From Streptomyces sp. H39-S7 (GTDB taxonomy: Bacteria > Actinomycetota > Actinomycetes > Streptomycetales > Streptomycetaceae), in assembly GCF_027158205.1 (NCBI RefSeq), contig NZ_JAPVLU010000003.1:186001-250000 (forward strand): a stretch of DNA of 64,000 nt. The letters run 5' to 3'. A program made the position numbers and the translations under genes. Positions 54,491 to 62,180 of this stretch are shown one piece after another; position 1 is the stretch's first letter; each line of letters opens with the position of its first letter. Below the pieces are notes generated by a model, which worked only from the letters and a program-made list of their open reading frames with translations, searched no databases and was not told the origin of the DNA.

Positions 54491-55462
54491 GTGACGTACA
54501 GCGTGAAGGAAACTTTCCCCCCGCGGGCACGGCCATCGCGTGACGCGTCCGCCGCCCCCGCCGCCGTGCCCGCCAAGAGCCCCGACCCCGGGACGCTGGC
54601 GGCAATCGTCCGTACGGTCGGGCCGTCGATGACGCGCTCGATGCAGCGGGTGGCGGAGGCCGTGGCCAACGACCCCGCGGCCTGCGCGCACCTCACGGTG
54701 ACCGCGCTCGCGCAGCGCACGGGCACCAGCGAGGCCACCGTCGTCCGCACCGCGCGCCTGCTCGGCTACCCCGGCTACCGCGATCTGCGGCTGGCGCTGG
54801 CCGCCCTCGCCGCCCAGCAGGCGGCAGGCGTCCCGCCCGCCGTGACGGCGGACATCGCCGTCGACGATCCGCTGACCGACGTGGTGGCGAAGCTGGCGCG
54901 CGAGGAGCAGCAGACGCTCGCCGACACCGCCGCGCAGCTCGACGTGGCGCAGCTGGAAGCGGTCGTCGGGGCGCTCGCCGCGGCACGCCGCATCGAGGTC
55001 TTCGGCATCGGCGCGTCCAGCCTGGTGGGCCAGGACCTGGTCCAGAAACTGCTGCGGATCGGACTGATCGCCCACGCGCACGGCGACCCGCACCTGGCCA
55101 TCACCAACGCGGTCCAGCTGCGGCCCGGCGATGTGGCGATCGCGATCACGCACTCGGGGAACACCCATGACGTCATCGAACCGCTGCGGGTCGCCTTCGA
55201 CCGGGGTGCGACGACGGTGGCGATCACCGGCCGTCCCGACGGGTCGGTCACCCAGTACGCCGACCACGTGCTGACCACGTCCACCTCGCGGGAGAGCGAG
55301 CTGCGGCCTGCGGCGATGTCCAGCAGGACCAGCCAGCTCCTCGTGGTGGACTTCCTCTTCATAGGCGTCATGCAGCGCACCTACGAGACCGCCGCACCCG
55401 CCCTGTCCGCTTCGTACGAGGCGCTGGCCCACCGGCACAGCCCGCGCGCCACCCGCTCCTGA
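54491..55462 (+). CDS. RpiR/MurR-family transcriptional regulator
   Basis: This 323-residue regulator starts at GTG 54491 (VTYSVKETF), directly after a predicted promoter. An N-terminal HTH_6 domain (about residues 35-105, TVTALAQRTGTSEATVVRTARLLGYPGYRD) is followed by a SIS domain (about 145-280, EVFGIGASSLVGQDL, AITHSGNTHDVIEPLRVAF) that would bind a phosphosugar. The murQ gene follows 149 bp later, so the ligand is probably MurNAc-6-phosphate or a related sugar. It belongs to the SCO4308 ortholog group. GTG 54503 is a second in-frame start. Confidence 0.9.
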   Translation: MTYSVKETFPPRARPSRDASAAPAAVPAKSPDPGTLAAIVRTVGPSMTRSMQRVAEAVANDPAACAHLTVTALAQRTGTSEATVVRTARLLGYPGYRDLRLALAALAAQQAAGVPPAVTADIAVDDPLTDVVAKLAREEQQTLADTAAQLDVAQLEAVVGALAAARRIEVFGIGASSLVGQDLVQKLLRIGLIAHAHGDPHLAITNAVQLRPGDVAIAITHSGNTHDVIEPLRVAFDRGATTVAITGRPDGSVTQYADHVLTTSTSRESELRPAAMSSRTSQLLVVDFLFIGVMQRTYETAAPALSASYEALAHRHSPRATRS

Positions 55463-55611
55463 CGGAACGGCGGCGCCGGAATCCCTCCCGCGAGGGAACG
55501 CGGGACGTGGCAGACAGCTCCTAGCAGACAGCACCCAGAACGCAGCACCATGCCGTGACGCGATGACGTGGCGCCGCGGCTCACCGCTTCACGTAAGGAC
55601 GTACGAACCGC

Positions 55612-56553
55612 ATGTCCCCCTCCACCGACTCCGATTACACCGAGCTGCGCCGGGAACTGGAAACCCTCACCACCGAGGCGTTCCGGCCCGAGCTCGCCGA
55701 GATCGACCGGCAGTCCACCCTGGAGATCGCCCGGACGATGAACGCCGAGGACAGCACCGTCCCGGCCGCGGTCGCCGCGCAGCTGCCGGCCATCGCCGCG
55801 GCCATCGACGACATCGCCGAGCGGATGGCGCGCGGCGGGCGGCTGCTCTACGCCGGGGCGGGCACCGCCGGGCGGCTCGGCGTGCTCGACGCGAGCGAGT
55901 GCCCGCCGACGTTCAACACCGAACCCGGGCAGGTCGTCGGCCTGATCGCGGGCGGCCCGGCCGCGATGGTCACCGCGGTGGAAGGTGCGGAGGACAGCAA
56001 GGCGCTGGCCGCCGCCGACCTGGACGCCCTGGCGCTGGGCCCGGACGACACCGTCGTGGGCGTCTCGGCGTCCGGCCGCACCCCGTACGCGATCGGCGCC
56101 GTCGAGCACGCCCGCTCGCTGGGGGCGCTCACCGTCGGACTGTCCTGCAATTCGCCCTCGCCGCTCGCGGCGGCCGCCGCGCACGGCATCGAGGTCGTGG
56201 TCGGCCCGGAGCTGCTCACCGGTTCGACCCGGCTGAAGTCCGGTACGGCGCAGAAGCTCGTGCTGAACATGCTCTCGACGATCACGATGATCCGGCTCGG
56301 CAAGACGTACGGGAACCTGATGGTCGACGTCCGGGCGTCGAACGAGAAGCTGCGGGCTCGGTCCCGGCGGATCGTCGCCCTGGCGACGGGAGCGCCGGAC
56401 GCCACGATCGAGGCGGCGCTGACCGCGGCGGACGGCGAGGTCAAGCACGCCGTCCTGGCAATCCTGGCCGGGGTGGACGCTTCCACGGCGGCGCGGCTGC
56501 TGGCGAAGAGCAACGGCCATCTGCGCGCGGCCCTGGAGTCGGCCGGCGCCTGA
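55612..56553 (+). CDS. murQ: N-acetylmuramic acid 6-phosphate etherase
   Basis: This 313-residue SIS-fold lyase cleaves the lactyl ether of MurNAc-6-P to GlcNAc-6-P and D-lactate in cell-wall recycling. The marks are GRLLYAGAGTAGRLGVLDASECPPTF with the catalytic Glu, GVSASGRTPYAIGAVEHARS and GSTRLKSGTAQKLVLNMLSTITMIRLGK. ATG 55612 has AAGGA about 12 bases upstream. The MurR regulator upstream and the strong terminator downstream define a two-gene recycling unit. D-lactate released could be oxidised by an enzyme such as the FAD/Fe-S oxidase at 11221-14025. Confidence 0.95.
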   Translation: MSPSTDSDYTELRRELETLTTEAFRPELAEIDRQSTLEIARTMNAEDSTVPAAVAAQLPAIAAAIDDIAERMARGGRLLYAGAGTAGRLGVLDASECPPTFNTEPGQVVGLIAGGPAAMVTAVEGAEDSKALAAADLDALALGPDDTVVGVSASGRTPYAIGAVEHARSLGALTVGLSCNSPSPLAAAAAHGIEVVVGPELLTGSTRLKSGTAQKLVLNMLSTITMIRLGKTYGNLMVDVRASNEKLRARSRRIVALATGAPDATIEAALTAADGEVKHAVLAILAGVDASTAARLLAKSNGHLRAALESAGA

Positions 56554-56579
56554 CGCCCGCTCCCCGGCACGCACGGAAA

Positions 56580-56623
56580 CGCCTGAGGGCGGCACCCCCG
56601 GTGGGGGATGCCGCCCTCAGGCG
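56580..56623 (+). terminator. Strong terminator after murQ
   Basis: A perfect 15-bp stem (56580-56594 with 56609-56623) continues into five C-G pairs with one bulged A, loop GGT. It lies 26 bp after the murQ stop and may also stop leftward transcripts from the island. Confidence 0.88.
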
Positions 56624-56812
56624 ATTACCGCTACGGCCGACCGGATGGGTTGTTTTCACAACCCTTTGACCAGGCCTGATGACTGGCTATGCCAGTGCGG
56701 TGCACAGCTTAAGCACCGCCTTCAGCACAGCCTTTTGTCCTCTTTCGAGCCCTCCCGAAATGCGTAGAGGGATCGCCCGTCACGGCTTCTGCAGGAAGTA
56801 GCTGTCATGTGA
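56624..56812. other. A/T-richer junction between core genes and metal island
   Basis: This 189-bp stretch has no gene. Its base composition is clearly lower in G/C than its neighbours and it contains several short hairpins (GGTTGT-TTTC-ACAACC at 56647-56662, ACTGGC-TAT-GCCAGT at about 56680-56694 and GCGGTGC/GCACCGC at about 56696-56717). I see no tRNA or recognisable att core. It is a plausible insertion boundary of the region to the right. Confidence 0.4.
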
Positions 56813-57550
56813 TCAGCCGGTGCGTCGGATGACGGCCCAGCTGCCCCATCCTGCGGCGGCTTCGGTGGTGTGCCAGTGGCCGGGGAGTGCGGCGGCGACG
56901 TCTTCGGCGGGCAGGTACAGCGGCCCGTCCTGACCGAGCTGGTTGATCCACAACAGCAGGCCGTCCGGGGCCAGGACCCGTGCGAGTTCGCCGGGGAACA
57001 GGAGCATGTCGATTGCCGCGACAGCGGCAATCGACGCGTTGGGCACGGGCAGTGCGCCGGCGTCGGCGCGTACGCGGGCCGGAGAGCGGCCGGCGGCCTG
57101 GTGGAGCATCTGCTCGGACAGGTCGAGGCTGATCACGGCAGGGAAGGCGGTCTCGAGGAGCGGGGTGAACTGGCCCGTGCCGGAACCGATTTCCAGGCAG
57201 GGGCCGTTCGGAAGGGGTCCGCCGCGGGTGAGGGCGTCGCGGAGCGGGTCGTCGCGGCCGGTGGCTTGGGTGCTGTCCCAGTCTGCGGCGAGCTGGTCGA
57301 AAAGTCCGCCGAGAAAGGTGGCTTCTGCAGCGGTCCAGGGGCGTCGGCCGGTGGCCAGGTCACGGGCGAAGGAGCGGAAGGCATCCGCTGTGTCCCTCGG
57401 TGGCAGCGGTTTCCCGTCCGGGCTGGGCAGGACGCGCGGCAGGGTGCGGCCCATGGGTCCAGTCGAGCACCGGCGGGGCGGTGCGGGGAGCGGCTCGGGG
57501 GTGGGTTGCTGGGCTCCATTCCCGGGTGGTGTTGCTGAGGGGTTAGCCAT
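56813..57550 (-). CDS. Class I SAM-dependent methyltransferase
   Basis: This is a 245-residue protein. Motif I LEIGSGTGQFTPLLE (about residue 118) and the acidic end of strand 2 (VISLDLSEQM) define a class I methyltransferase; RADAGALPVPNASIAAV is motif II/III. The first 45 residues are Pro-rich and disordered. Its start overlaps the permease stop by 8 bp, so translation is coupled and it is the last gene of the leftward run. The substrate is unknown: arsenic, a thiol or a small metabolite are options, but no ArsM cysteines are present. Confidence 0.87.
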   Translation of the reverse strand: MANPSATPPGNGAQQPTPEPLPAPPRRCSTGPMGRTLPRVLPSPDGKPLPPRDTADAFRSFARDLATGRRPWTAAEATFLGGLFDQLAADWDSTQATGRDDPLRDALTRGGPLPNGPCLEIGSGTGQFTPLLETAFPAVISLDLSEQMLHQAAGRSPARVRADAGALPVPNASIAAVAAIDMLLFPGELARVLAPDGLLLWINQLGQDGPLYLPAEDVAAALPGHWHTTEAAAGWGSWAVIRRTG

Positions 57551-58760
57551 GGTTGGTGTGTCCTTGGTGGTTCCCGCTGTGTGGTGCCTGGGTGTGGGTG
57601 TCGTCGTGCCCGTGGTGGTCGTCGTTGGTGGCGGGTGCGCCGCCCATCATGCGGAGCATGTCGCGTCCGCCGGTGCGCAGGAATCGGATAAGGAGGGCGG
57701 CGGCCAGGAAGAGGAAGGCGATGTTGAGGAAGGTGGTGTAGTTCCAGGTGATGCCTTCCGTGGGGAGTTTTGCGTCGGCCTGGTCGGGGATGAGGCCGAG
57801 GCCGCCGAAGGTGAACTCCACGATGTATCCGGCGATGACGGTGGCCACGTAGAAGGTGCCGAGGAGAAACAGGGCCATCTTCGCCCCGTAGTACTTCCGG
57901 TAGATATTGAGGATCGGCAGGATCAGCAGGTCGGCGAAGATGAACGAGACGACTCCGCCGAAGCTGATACCGCCCTTCCACAACACCACCGCCAGCGGCA
58001 CATTGCCGATCGAGCAGACGAACGACGCGATTGCCACCAGCGGGCCGATGACCGGCCCCCACAGTTTGGACGCCAGCGGGTGGCCCTCGAAGAAGAACGT
58101 GCTCCAGAACGAGTCGGGCACCCAGGCGGCGATGGCCCCGGCGATGAGCAGGCCGATCACCAGGTCCCGCAGGATCGCCGCCCATTCCATGACGAAGACA
58201 TGGCTTGTCGAGGTGAAGCCCTCACCGGACAGCAGACGGCGGGCGAAGGAGCCTTCCCGCTGCACGGACATGTCCATCGCGGCGTGGCCCTCCATGGACC
58301 CGGCCAGTCCGCGGTCGGCCTGCTCGCGTGCCTGGCGCAGCAGCTTGTCGCGCAGGAACAGGCGGAACAGCACCGCGAGTACGACGATCATGATGGGCCC
58401 ACCGACGAACTCCGCCGCGGTGAACTCCCAGCCCATCAGCAGCGCCAGGATGACGCCGAGCTCGACGACGAGGTTGGTGGAGGCGATCTCGAAGGCCATC
58501 GCGGCGGTGAAGTTCGCGCCCTTGCGAAACAGCGACCGGGCCAGGGCCACCGCGGCATAGGAGCACGAGGAGGAGGACGCGCCGAGGCCGGCAGCGATGG
58601 CCAGGGTGCGGGGGCGGTCGTCCCCGAGCAGGGTGACAACCGTGGACTTGCGAATGACCGCCTGGACCACGGCGGACAGGGCGAAGCCCAGGATGAGGGC
58701 CCAGGTGATCTCCCAGGTCATGGAACCGGCGATCGACAGGGCGTGCAGGACGGCGTCCAC
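57543..58760 (-). CDS. Permease, ArsP/DUF318 family, His-rich tail
   Basis: This 405-residue protein starts at GTG 58760 with GGAAGG seven bases upstream; the longer frame to 58808 crosses a terminator. About ten helices include ASSSSCSYAAVALARSLFRKGANF and FEIASTNLVVELG, the PF03773 permease marks with a conserved Cys. The loop between halves (about residues 120-180) is polar. The last 30 residues are His/Asp-rich (DDHHGHDDTHTQ), which could bind copper or other metals. Related permeases export organoarsenicals or are of unknown substrate. It lies behind the DUF305 gene in the same leftward run. Confidence 0.85.
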   Translation of the reverse strand: MDAVLHALSIAGSMTWEITWALILGFALSAVVQAVIRKSTVVTLLGDDRPRTLAIAAGLGASSSSCSYAAVALARSLFRKGANFTAAMAFEIASTNLVVELGVILALLMGWEFTAAEFVGGPIMIVVLAVLFRLFLRDKLLRQAREQADRGLAGSMEGHAAMDMSVQREGSFARRLLSGEGFTSTSHVFVMEWAAILRDLVIGLLIAGAIAAWVPDSFWSTFFFEGHPLASKLWGPVIGPLVAIASFVCSIGNVPLAVVLWKGGISFGGVVSFIFADLLILPILNIYRKYYGAKMALFLLGTFYVATVIAGYIVEFTFGGLGLIPDQADAKLPTEGITWNYTTFLNIAFLFLAAALLIRFLRTGGRDMLRMMGGAPATNDDHHGHDDTHTQAPHSGNHQGHTNHG

Positions 58761-58795
58761 GCATATGCCTTCCGGGCGGAGGGAGGTCGACGGGC

Positions 58796-58825
58796 CCCGG
58801 GCCTTCACGTAGAGGAAGGCCCGGG
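58796..58825 (-). terminator. Hairpin between DUF305 and permease genes
   Basis: CCCGGGCCTT and its complement form a perfect 10-bp stem with a 10-base loop, 14 bp after the DUF305 stop and 36 bp before the permease start. It may reduce readthrough to the permease rather than end the transcript. Confidence 0.65.
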
Positions 58826-58838
58826 CCCCGTACGGTGG

Positions 58839-59519
58839 TTAGAGCCGGTCGAGGATGGTGTTCATCTTCTCGATCTCGGCGGTCTGGGCCGTGATGACGG
58901 CGTCGGCGAGCTTCTTCGCGTCGGCGTTGTTGCCGTGCCTCTGCTCGTTCTTGGCCATGGTGACCGCGCCTTGGTGGTGGCCGATCATCAGCTGGGCGAA
59001 CTTCTTGTCGAAGTCTTTGCCCCGGGAGGCCGTGAGAGCCGCCATGTCCTTGTCGGACATCATCCCGGGCATGCCGGACGAGTCGCCGGAGCTGTGATTC
59101 ATGCCGGGCATGTCACCCATCGACGACGAGGCCGAGGGCTGCGGCTTTCCCCAGGACTTCAGCCAGAGCGTCATCGTCTTGATCTCGGGGTCCTGGGCTT
59201 TCTCGATCGCGGTGGCCAGGTCCTTGATCTCGGGGTCGGCGGCGCGGCCGTCGGCGAGCTTGGCCATCTCGATGGCCTGCTGGTGGTGCGGGATCATCTG
59301 CTGGGCGAACGCGATGTCCGCATCGTTGAACGCATCGCCCGGGGTGGCCGGGGCGGAGGTGTTGCTGCCCTGGCTGTGTTTCATGCCGGGCATGGATGAA
59401 CTGTGTGACGTGGAGGTGCCGGAGGAGCCACAGGCCACGAGGGCCAGCGCGAGGGCGGCTGTGGTGCCGGTCGCCGCAAGGGTGTGGCGGCGGGCGGTGG
59501 GACGAGAGGCAGCGAACAT
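58839..59519 (-). CDS. DUF305 metal-associated lipoprotein
   Basis: This is a 226-residue protein starting at ATG 59519 (MFAASRPTARRH). The signal peptide ends in a lipobox ALVAC, with the lipidated Cys near residue 31. Two ferritin-like DUF305 halves carry FAQQMIPHHQQAIEMA and FAQLMIGHHQGAVTMA with His-His pairs. Met/His clusters (SSSMPGMKHSQ and MGDMPGMNHS) resemble Cu(I) sites. DUF305 proteins often sit next to copper exporters. It is the second gene after a CsoR-like box at 60150, and is proposed to bind copper on the outer face of the membrane. Confidence 0.9.
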   Translation of the reverse strand: MFAASRPTARRHTLAATGTTAALALALVACGSSGTSTSHSSSMPGMKHSQGSNTSAPATPGDAFNDADIAFAQQMIPHHQQAIEMAKLADGRAADPEIKDLATAIEKAQDPEIKTMTLWLKSWGKPQPSASSSMGDMPGMNHSSGDSSGMPGMMSDKDMAALTASRGKDFDKKFAQLMIGHHQGAVTMAKNEQRHGNNADAKKLADAVITAQTAEIEKMNTILDRL

Positions 59520-59623
59520 GATGGTGGTCTTTCCGGGTGGGCGCACCACGCCGGGCGGGCGCGCGAAGCTGGCAGGACACGTCGCCGGGCCCGGTCGAAG
59601 ATCCGGGTTCCGGCGCGGTCCGC

Positions 59624-60091
59624 TCAGGTCCGCGCGATACACACCGTCAGGAGCAGACTTCGCCCGCCTGGTGGCGGTGGTCCGCGCCGCGTCGGCCGGC
59701 CCAGGGGCACCGGCCGGTGCGCGAGAAGGCCGGCCGCCAGCACTGCGACGACGACCATGAGGGCGCTGCCAGCGGGCAGCGGGGTCCGGTCCCGAGCGGG
59801 AGTCGAGACGCACATCGCGCCGCGCATCGCCGACGCATCCGCAACGTGCTGCTGCGCGCCGGGAGGTGTCATCACCGTAGACGGTGCAGGCGTCATGGCC
59901 TCGGGGGCCGTGGAGTTCATCGCGGTGGTGGCATGGCCGTGCGCCGTTGGCGAGGCGGTGGACATCGCGCCGTGGCAGCCGTCAGCCGCGGTGGCCGGTG
60001 CGCCGTGCATGAGGAACAGGCCGAGCAGCACCGCGCACAGGGTCAGCAGTCGGGCGATGCTCCGTCTGCGCGCCTGTCCGGTGCCTGCCAC
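59624..60091 (-). CDS. DUF6153-like membrane protein, Met/His/Cys-rich
   Basis: This 155-residue protein starts at GTG 60091 with AAGGGA seven bases upstream. One helix (about residues 10-33, LLTLCAVLLGLFLMHGAPATA) is followed by an external loop rich in Met, His and Cys (DGCHGAM, TAHGHATTAMN, MRGAMCVS), a second helix near residues 110-130 and a Pro/Arg-rich end. This fits the DUF6153 family. The loop has features of soft-metal binding. As the first gene behind the copper-type box it would be the leading member of the unit. Assignment to DUF6153 is from memory and moderately certain. Confidence 0.75.
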   Translation of the reverse strand: MAGTGQARRRSIARLLTLCAVLLGLFLMHGAPATAADGCHGAMSTASPTAHGHATTAMNSTAPEAMTPAPSTVMTPPGAQQHVADASAMRGAMCVSTPARDRTPLPAGSALMVVVAVLAAGLLAHRPVPLGRPTRRGPPPPGGRSLLLTVCIART

Positions 60092-60119
60092 TGCCGGTTC
60101 CCTTCTCTCACCATGTGGA

Positions 60120-60136
60120 GCGCCCCCGAGGGGCGC
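60120..60136 (-). promoter_or_regulatory. Hairpin in leader of copper-box operon
   Basis: GCGCCCC and GGGGCGC form a perfect 7-bp stem with loop CGA (on the plus strand) between the CsoR-like box and the DUF6153 start. If transcribed it lies in the 5' leader. It may be a weak attenuator or simply G/C-rich noise. Confidence 0.4.
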
Positions 60137-60149
60137 GACCTTCCGACCA

Positions 60150-60164
60150 TACCCCGGGTGGGTA
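60150..60164. promoter_or_regulatory. CsoR-type copper operator candidate
   Basis: TACCC-CGGGT-GGGTA matches the pattern TACCC-N5-GGGTA of CsoR operators, such as that of the Bacillus copZA promoter. It lies 59 bp upstream of the DUF6153 start. CsoR itself is not in the window and could act from elsewhere. This predicts that the leftward genes are derepressed by Cu(I). Confidence 0.6.
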
Positions 60165-60216
60165 CTTGGTGTCGGGGATCGCGTCCCGGCGGCCAGAGCC
60201 CGGGCCTGTTCGGGCG

Positions 60217-61392
60217 TCAGCCCGCATGGTGCGCCAGGAGGGCGTGCGGGTCGCCGCTGCCGGTGGTGTGGTCGGTGTGTACGGTGGCGGCGGTCAGCCG
60301 GGGAACGGCGTGGATCAGGGCGTGCTCGGCGGCAACCGCCAGGGCGTGTGCCTGCACCACGGTCAGGTGCGGGTCGACGACGATGTCGGCCTCGCCGCGC
60401 AAGGCGTGGCCGATCCACCGCATCCGCACCTGCCCGACATCGCGGACGCCGTCCACGGCCCGCAGGGCGCCTTCGGCGGCGTCGATCAGGGCGGGGTCGA
60501 CGGCGTCCATCAGTCGGCGGAAGACCTCCCTGGCGGCGTCCTTGAGGACCATCAGGATCGCGGCGGTGATCAGGAGGCCGACGATCGGGTCAGCGAGCCG
60601 CCAGCCGATCGCGGCGCCGCCGGCGCCGAGCAGGACGGCCAGCGAGGTGAAGCCGTCGGTGCGGGCGTGCAGGCCGTCGGCGACGAGAGCGGCGGAGCCG
60701 ATTCTGCGTCCGGTGGTGATGCGGTAGCGGGCCACCCATTCGTTGCCGATGAAGCCGACGACCGCGGCAGCGGCGACCCACGGCAGGTGGGTGATCTCCT
60801 GCGGGTTCAGCAGCCGGTCGATGGCGGTATAGGCGGCCAGGGCGGACGACGCGGTGATGGTGAGCAGGATGGCGATGCCGGCCAGGTCCTCGGCGCGGCC
60901 GAAGCCGTAGGTGAAGCGGCGGGTCGCCGCCCTACGGCCGAGGATGAACGCAATACCCAGTGGCACGGCGGTCAGCGCGTCGGCGCCGTTGTGGATCGTG
61001 TCGCCGAGCAGTGCCACCGATCCGGACAGCGCGAACACCAAGGCCTGGAGCACCGTGGTGATACCGAGCACGGCCAGCGAGATCCACAGTGTCCGCATGC
61101 CCTCGGCAGAGGACTCCATCGCCGAATCGACCTTGTCCGCCGCCTCATGGGAGTGCGGCGTGACCACGTGCGCGAGACGGTGCTTGAGCCGCGACCACCG
61201 GCCCGACCCGTCCTCCCCGTGATCATGGCCAGGCCCATGGTCGTGGCGGTGCCCGTGGTCTTCGTGACTGTGGCTGTGGCCGCCAGCCGGTCCATGACCG
61301 TTGCCGCCGTGCGCCGTGGCGTGCTCGCCCCCGTAGGCGCCTGCACGCTTGTCCTCGCGGTGAGGATCGGGGGTCGGGCACGTCTCGCTCAC
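60217..61392 (-). CDS. Cation diffusion facilitator, CzcD/ZitB-like
   Basis: This 391-residue CDF exporter has a His-rich N terminus (about residues 23-60, HGHGPAGGHSHSHEDHGHRHDHGPG) that loads metal and six membrane helices. The site A residues HxxxD in TM2 (LLGDTIHNGADAL) and TM5 (VADGLHARTDGFTS) are present. The C-terminal cytoplasmic domain (about 320-380) has AVDGVRDVGQVRMRWIG. It would export Zn, Cd, Co or Ni by proton exchange. It starts with GTG 61392, 80 bp from the divergent ArsR gene, its likely regulator. Confidence 0.92.
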   Translation of the reverse strand: MSETCPTPDPHREDKRAGAYGGEHATAHGGNGHGPAGGHSHSHEDHGHRHDHGPGHDHGEDGSGRWSRLKHRLAHVVTPHSHEAADKVDSAMESSAEGMRTLWISLAVLGITTVLQALVFALSGSVALLGDTIHNGADALTAVPLGIAFILGRRAATRRFTYGFGRAEDLAGIAILLTITASSALAAYTAIDRLLNPQEITHLPWVAAAAVVGFIGNEWVARYRITTGRRIGSAALVADGLHARTDGFTSLAVLLGAGGAAIGWRLADPIVGLLITAAILMVLKDAAREVFRRLMDAVDPALIDAAEGALRAVDGVRDVGQVRMRWIGHALRGEADIVVDPHLTVVQAHALAVAAEHALIHAVPRLTAATVHTDHTTGSGDPHALLAHHAG

Positions 61393-61434
61393 GGCAACTC
61401 ACGCCTTCCGGTTCAGGGGGTCGTACAGCAGACC

Positions 61435-61461
61435 GGTTGGACACCGGCCGCCCATCCAACC
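61435..61461. promoter_or_regulatory. Inverted repeat between CDF and ArsR genes
   Basis: GGTTGGA pairs with TCCAACC over a 13-base centre in the 80-bp divergent region. It is a second candidate operator besides 61487-61501. Confidence 0.4.
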
Positions 61462-61472
61462 ATCATGTGCGT

Positions 61473-61829
61473 ATGACTGCACGCATGCACCTATCAGGTG
61501 CGCATGGCCCGCAGGAGCGCACCGCAGGCGAGCGGTATGCCGTGGCCGCAGAGGTCCTGGGGCTGCTGGCCGACCGCACCCGCCTGGCCCTCGTGCATCA
61601 CCTGACCGAGGGCGAGGCGGATGTGACGACGCTCACCGAGGCGTGCGGCGTGGCCCGGCCGTCGGTCAGCCAGCACCTGGCCCGGCTGCGCCTGGCCGGG
61701 CTGGTCACCACCCGCAAGGAAGGACGCCGGGTCATCTACGCCCTGCCGCACGGACACATCAAGCGCCTGGTCGACGAGGTGCTCAGGTCCGCCGACCATC
61801 AGCTCGGCAACCTCCCGCCCCACGACTGA
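61473..61829 (+). CDS. ArsR/SmtB-family metal-sensing repressor
   Basis: This is a 118-residue winged-helix repressor. Residues about 27-95 are the HTH with recognition helix VARPSVSQHLARLRLAGLV and wing TTRKEGRRVIYALP. The C-terminal helix LPHGHIKRLVDEVLRSADHQ has His and Asp pairs at alpha-5 positions, like SmtB/CzrA-type Zn/Co sensors, and there is no Cys-x-Cys arsenic site. ATG 61473 is the furthest start; ATG 61485 is in frame. A palindrome lies within the first codons (61487-61501), so the true start may be further in, or the operator may overlap the coding sequence. Confidence 0.88.
   Translation: MTARMHLSGAHGPQERTAGERYAVAAEVLGLLADRTRLALVHHLTEGEADVTTLTEACGVARPSVSQHLARLRLAGLVTTRKEGRRVIYALPHGHIKRLVDEVLRSADHQLGNLPPHD
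61487..61501. promoter_or_regulatory. ArsR-type palindrome at 5' end of the repressor gene
   Basis: GCACCT-ATC-AGGTGC is a perfect 6+3+6 palindrome. It lies inside the annotated first codons of the ArsR gene, where bound repressor could block transcription. Confidence 0.5.
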
Positions 61830-61837
61830 CAGGGTGA

Positions 61838-62152
61838 GGGGCGCTGCGCCGCCGACAGGGAGATGTCCGTCTGCTCCCCTTCGCCTGCGTTGACCACCTG
61901 CTGTCGGCGTACACGGCCCGCGCCCTGCTGGATGAGCACACCGCCGTGCGCGGGCCCGGCACCGGCTGGGACCTGCACGAATACCGCCCCTCCTCCTTGA
62001 CCCACCTCGGCGAGGCGAGGGCGAGTCTGCTGATGCTGATGGCGAAGTCCCGGCACAAGAAGCCGGAGAACCTCCGCCGCTACTTCAAGCCGTCGGCAAA
62101 GGCAATCGCTGAGGTGACCACCCTGCTCGCCCCCGGCGACAGCCGCCGGTGA
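61838..62152 (+). pseudogene. C-terminal remnant of a tyrosine recombinase
   Basis: The open frame after the stop at 61835-61837 encodes about 104 residues without a plausible start. It ends in [36 protein letters not shown] and [14 protein letters not shown], which match the last part of actinobacterial phage-type integrases, including the HxxR motif, SRH and the nucleophilic Tyr in RRYFKPS. The His after HxxR is replaced by Pro (YRPSS where YRHSS is usual), a sign of decay. The N-terminal two-thirds are absent; the ArsR gene ends just before. It is a relic of the element that brought or shuffled the metal genes. Confidence 0.7.
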
Positions 62153-62180
62153 CCGGTCTTGAGCAATCCTGGAAGAGCCT

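Noticed and set aside
56624-56812. tRNA gene or att core at the island edge
   Set aside because: No cloverleaf, T-arm GTTCRANNC or direct repeat to a second site could be found by eye.
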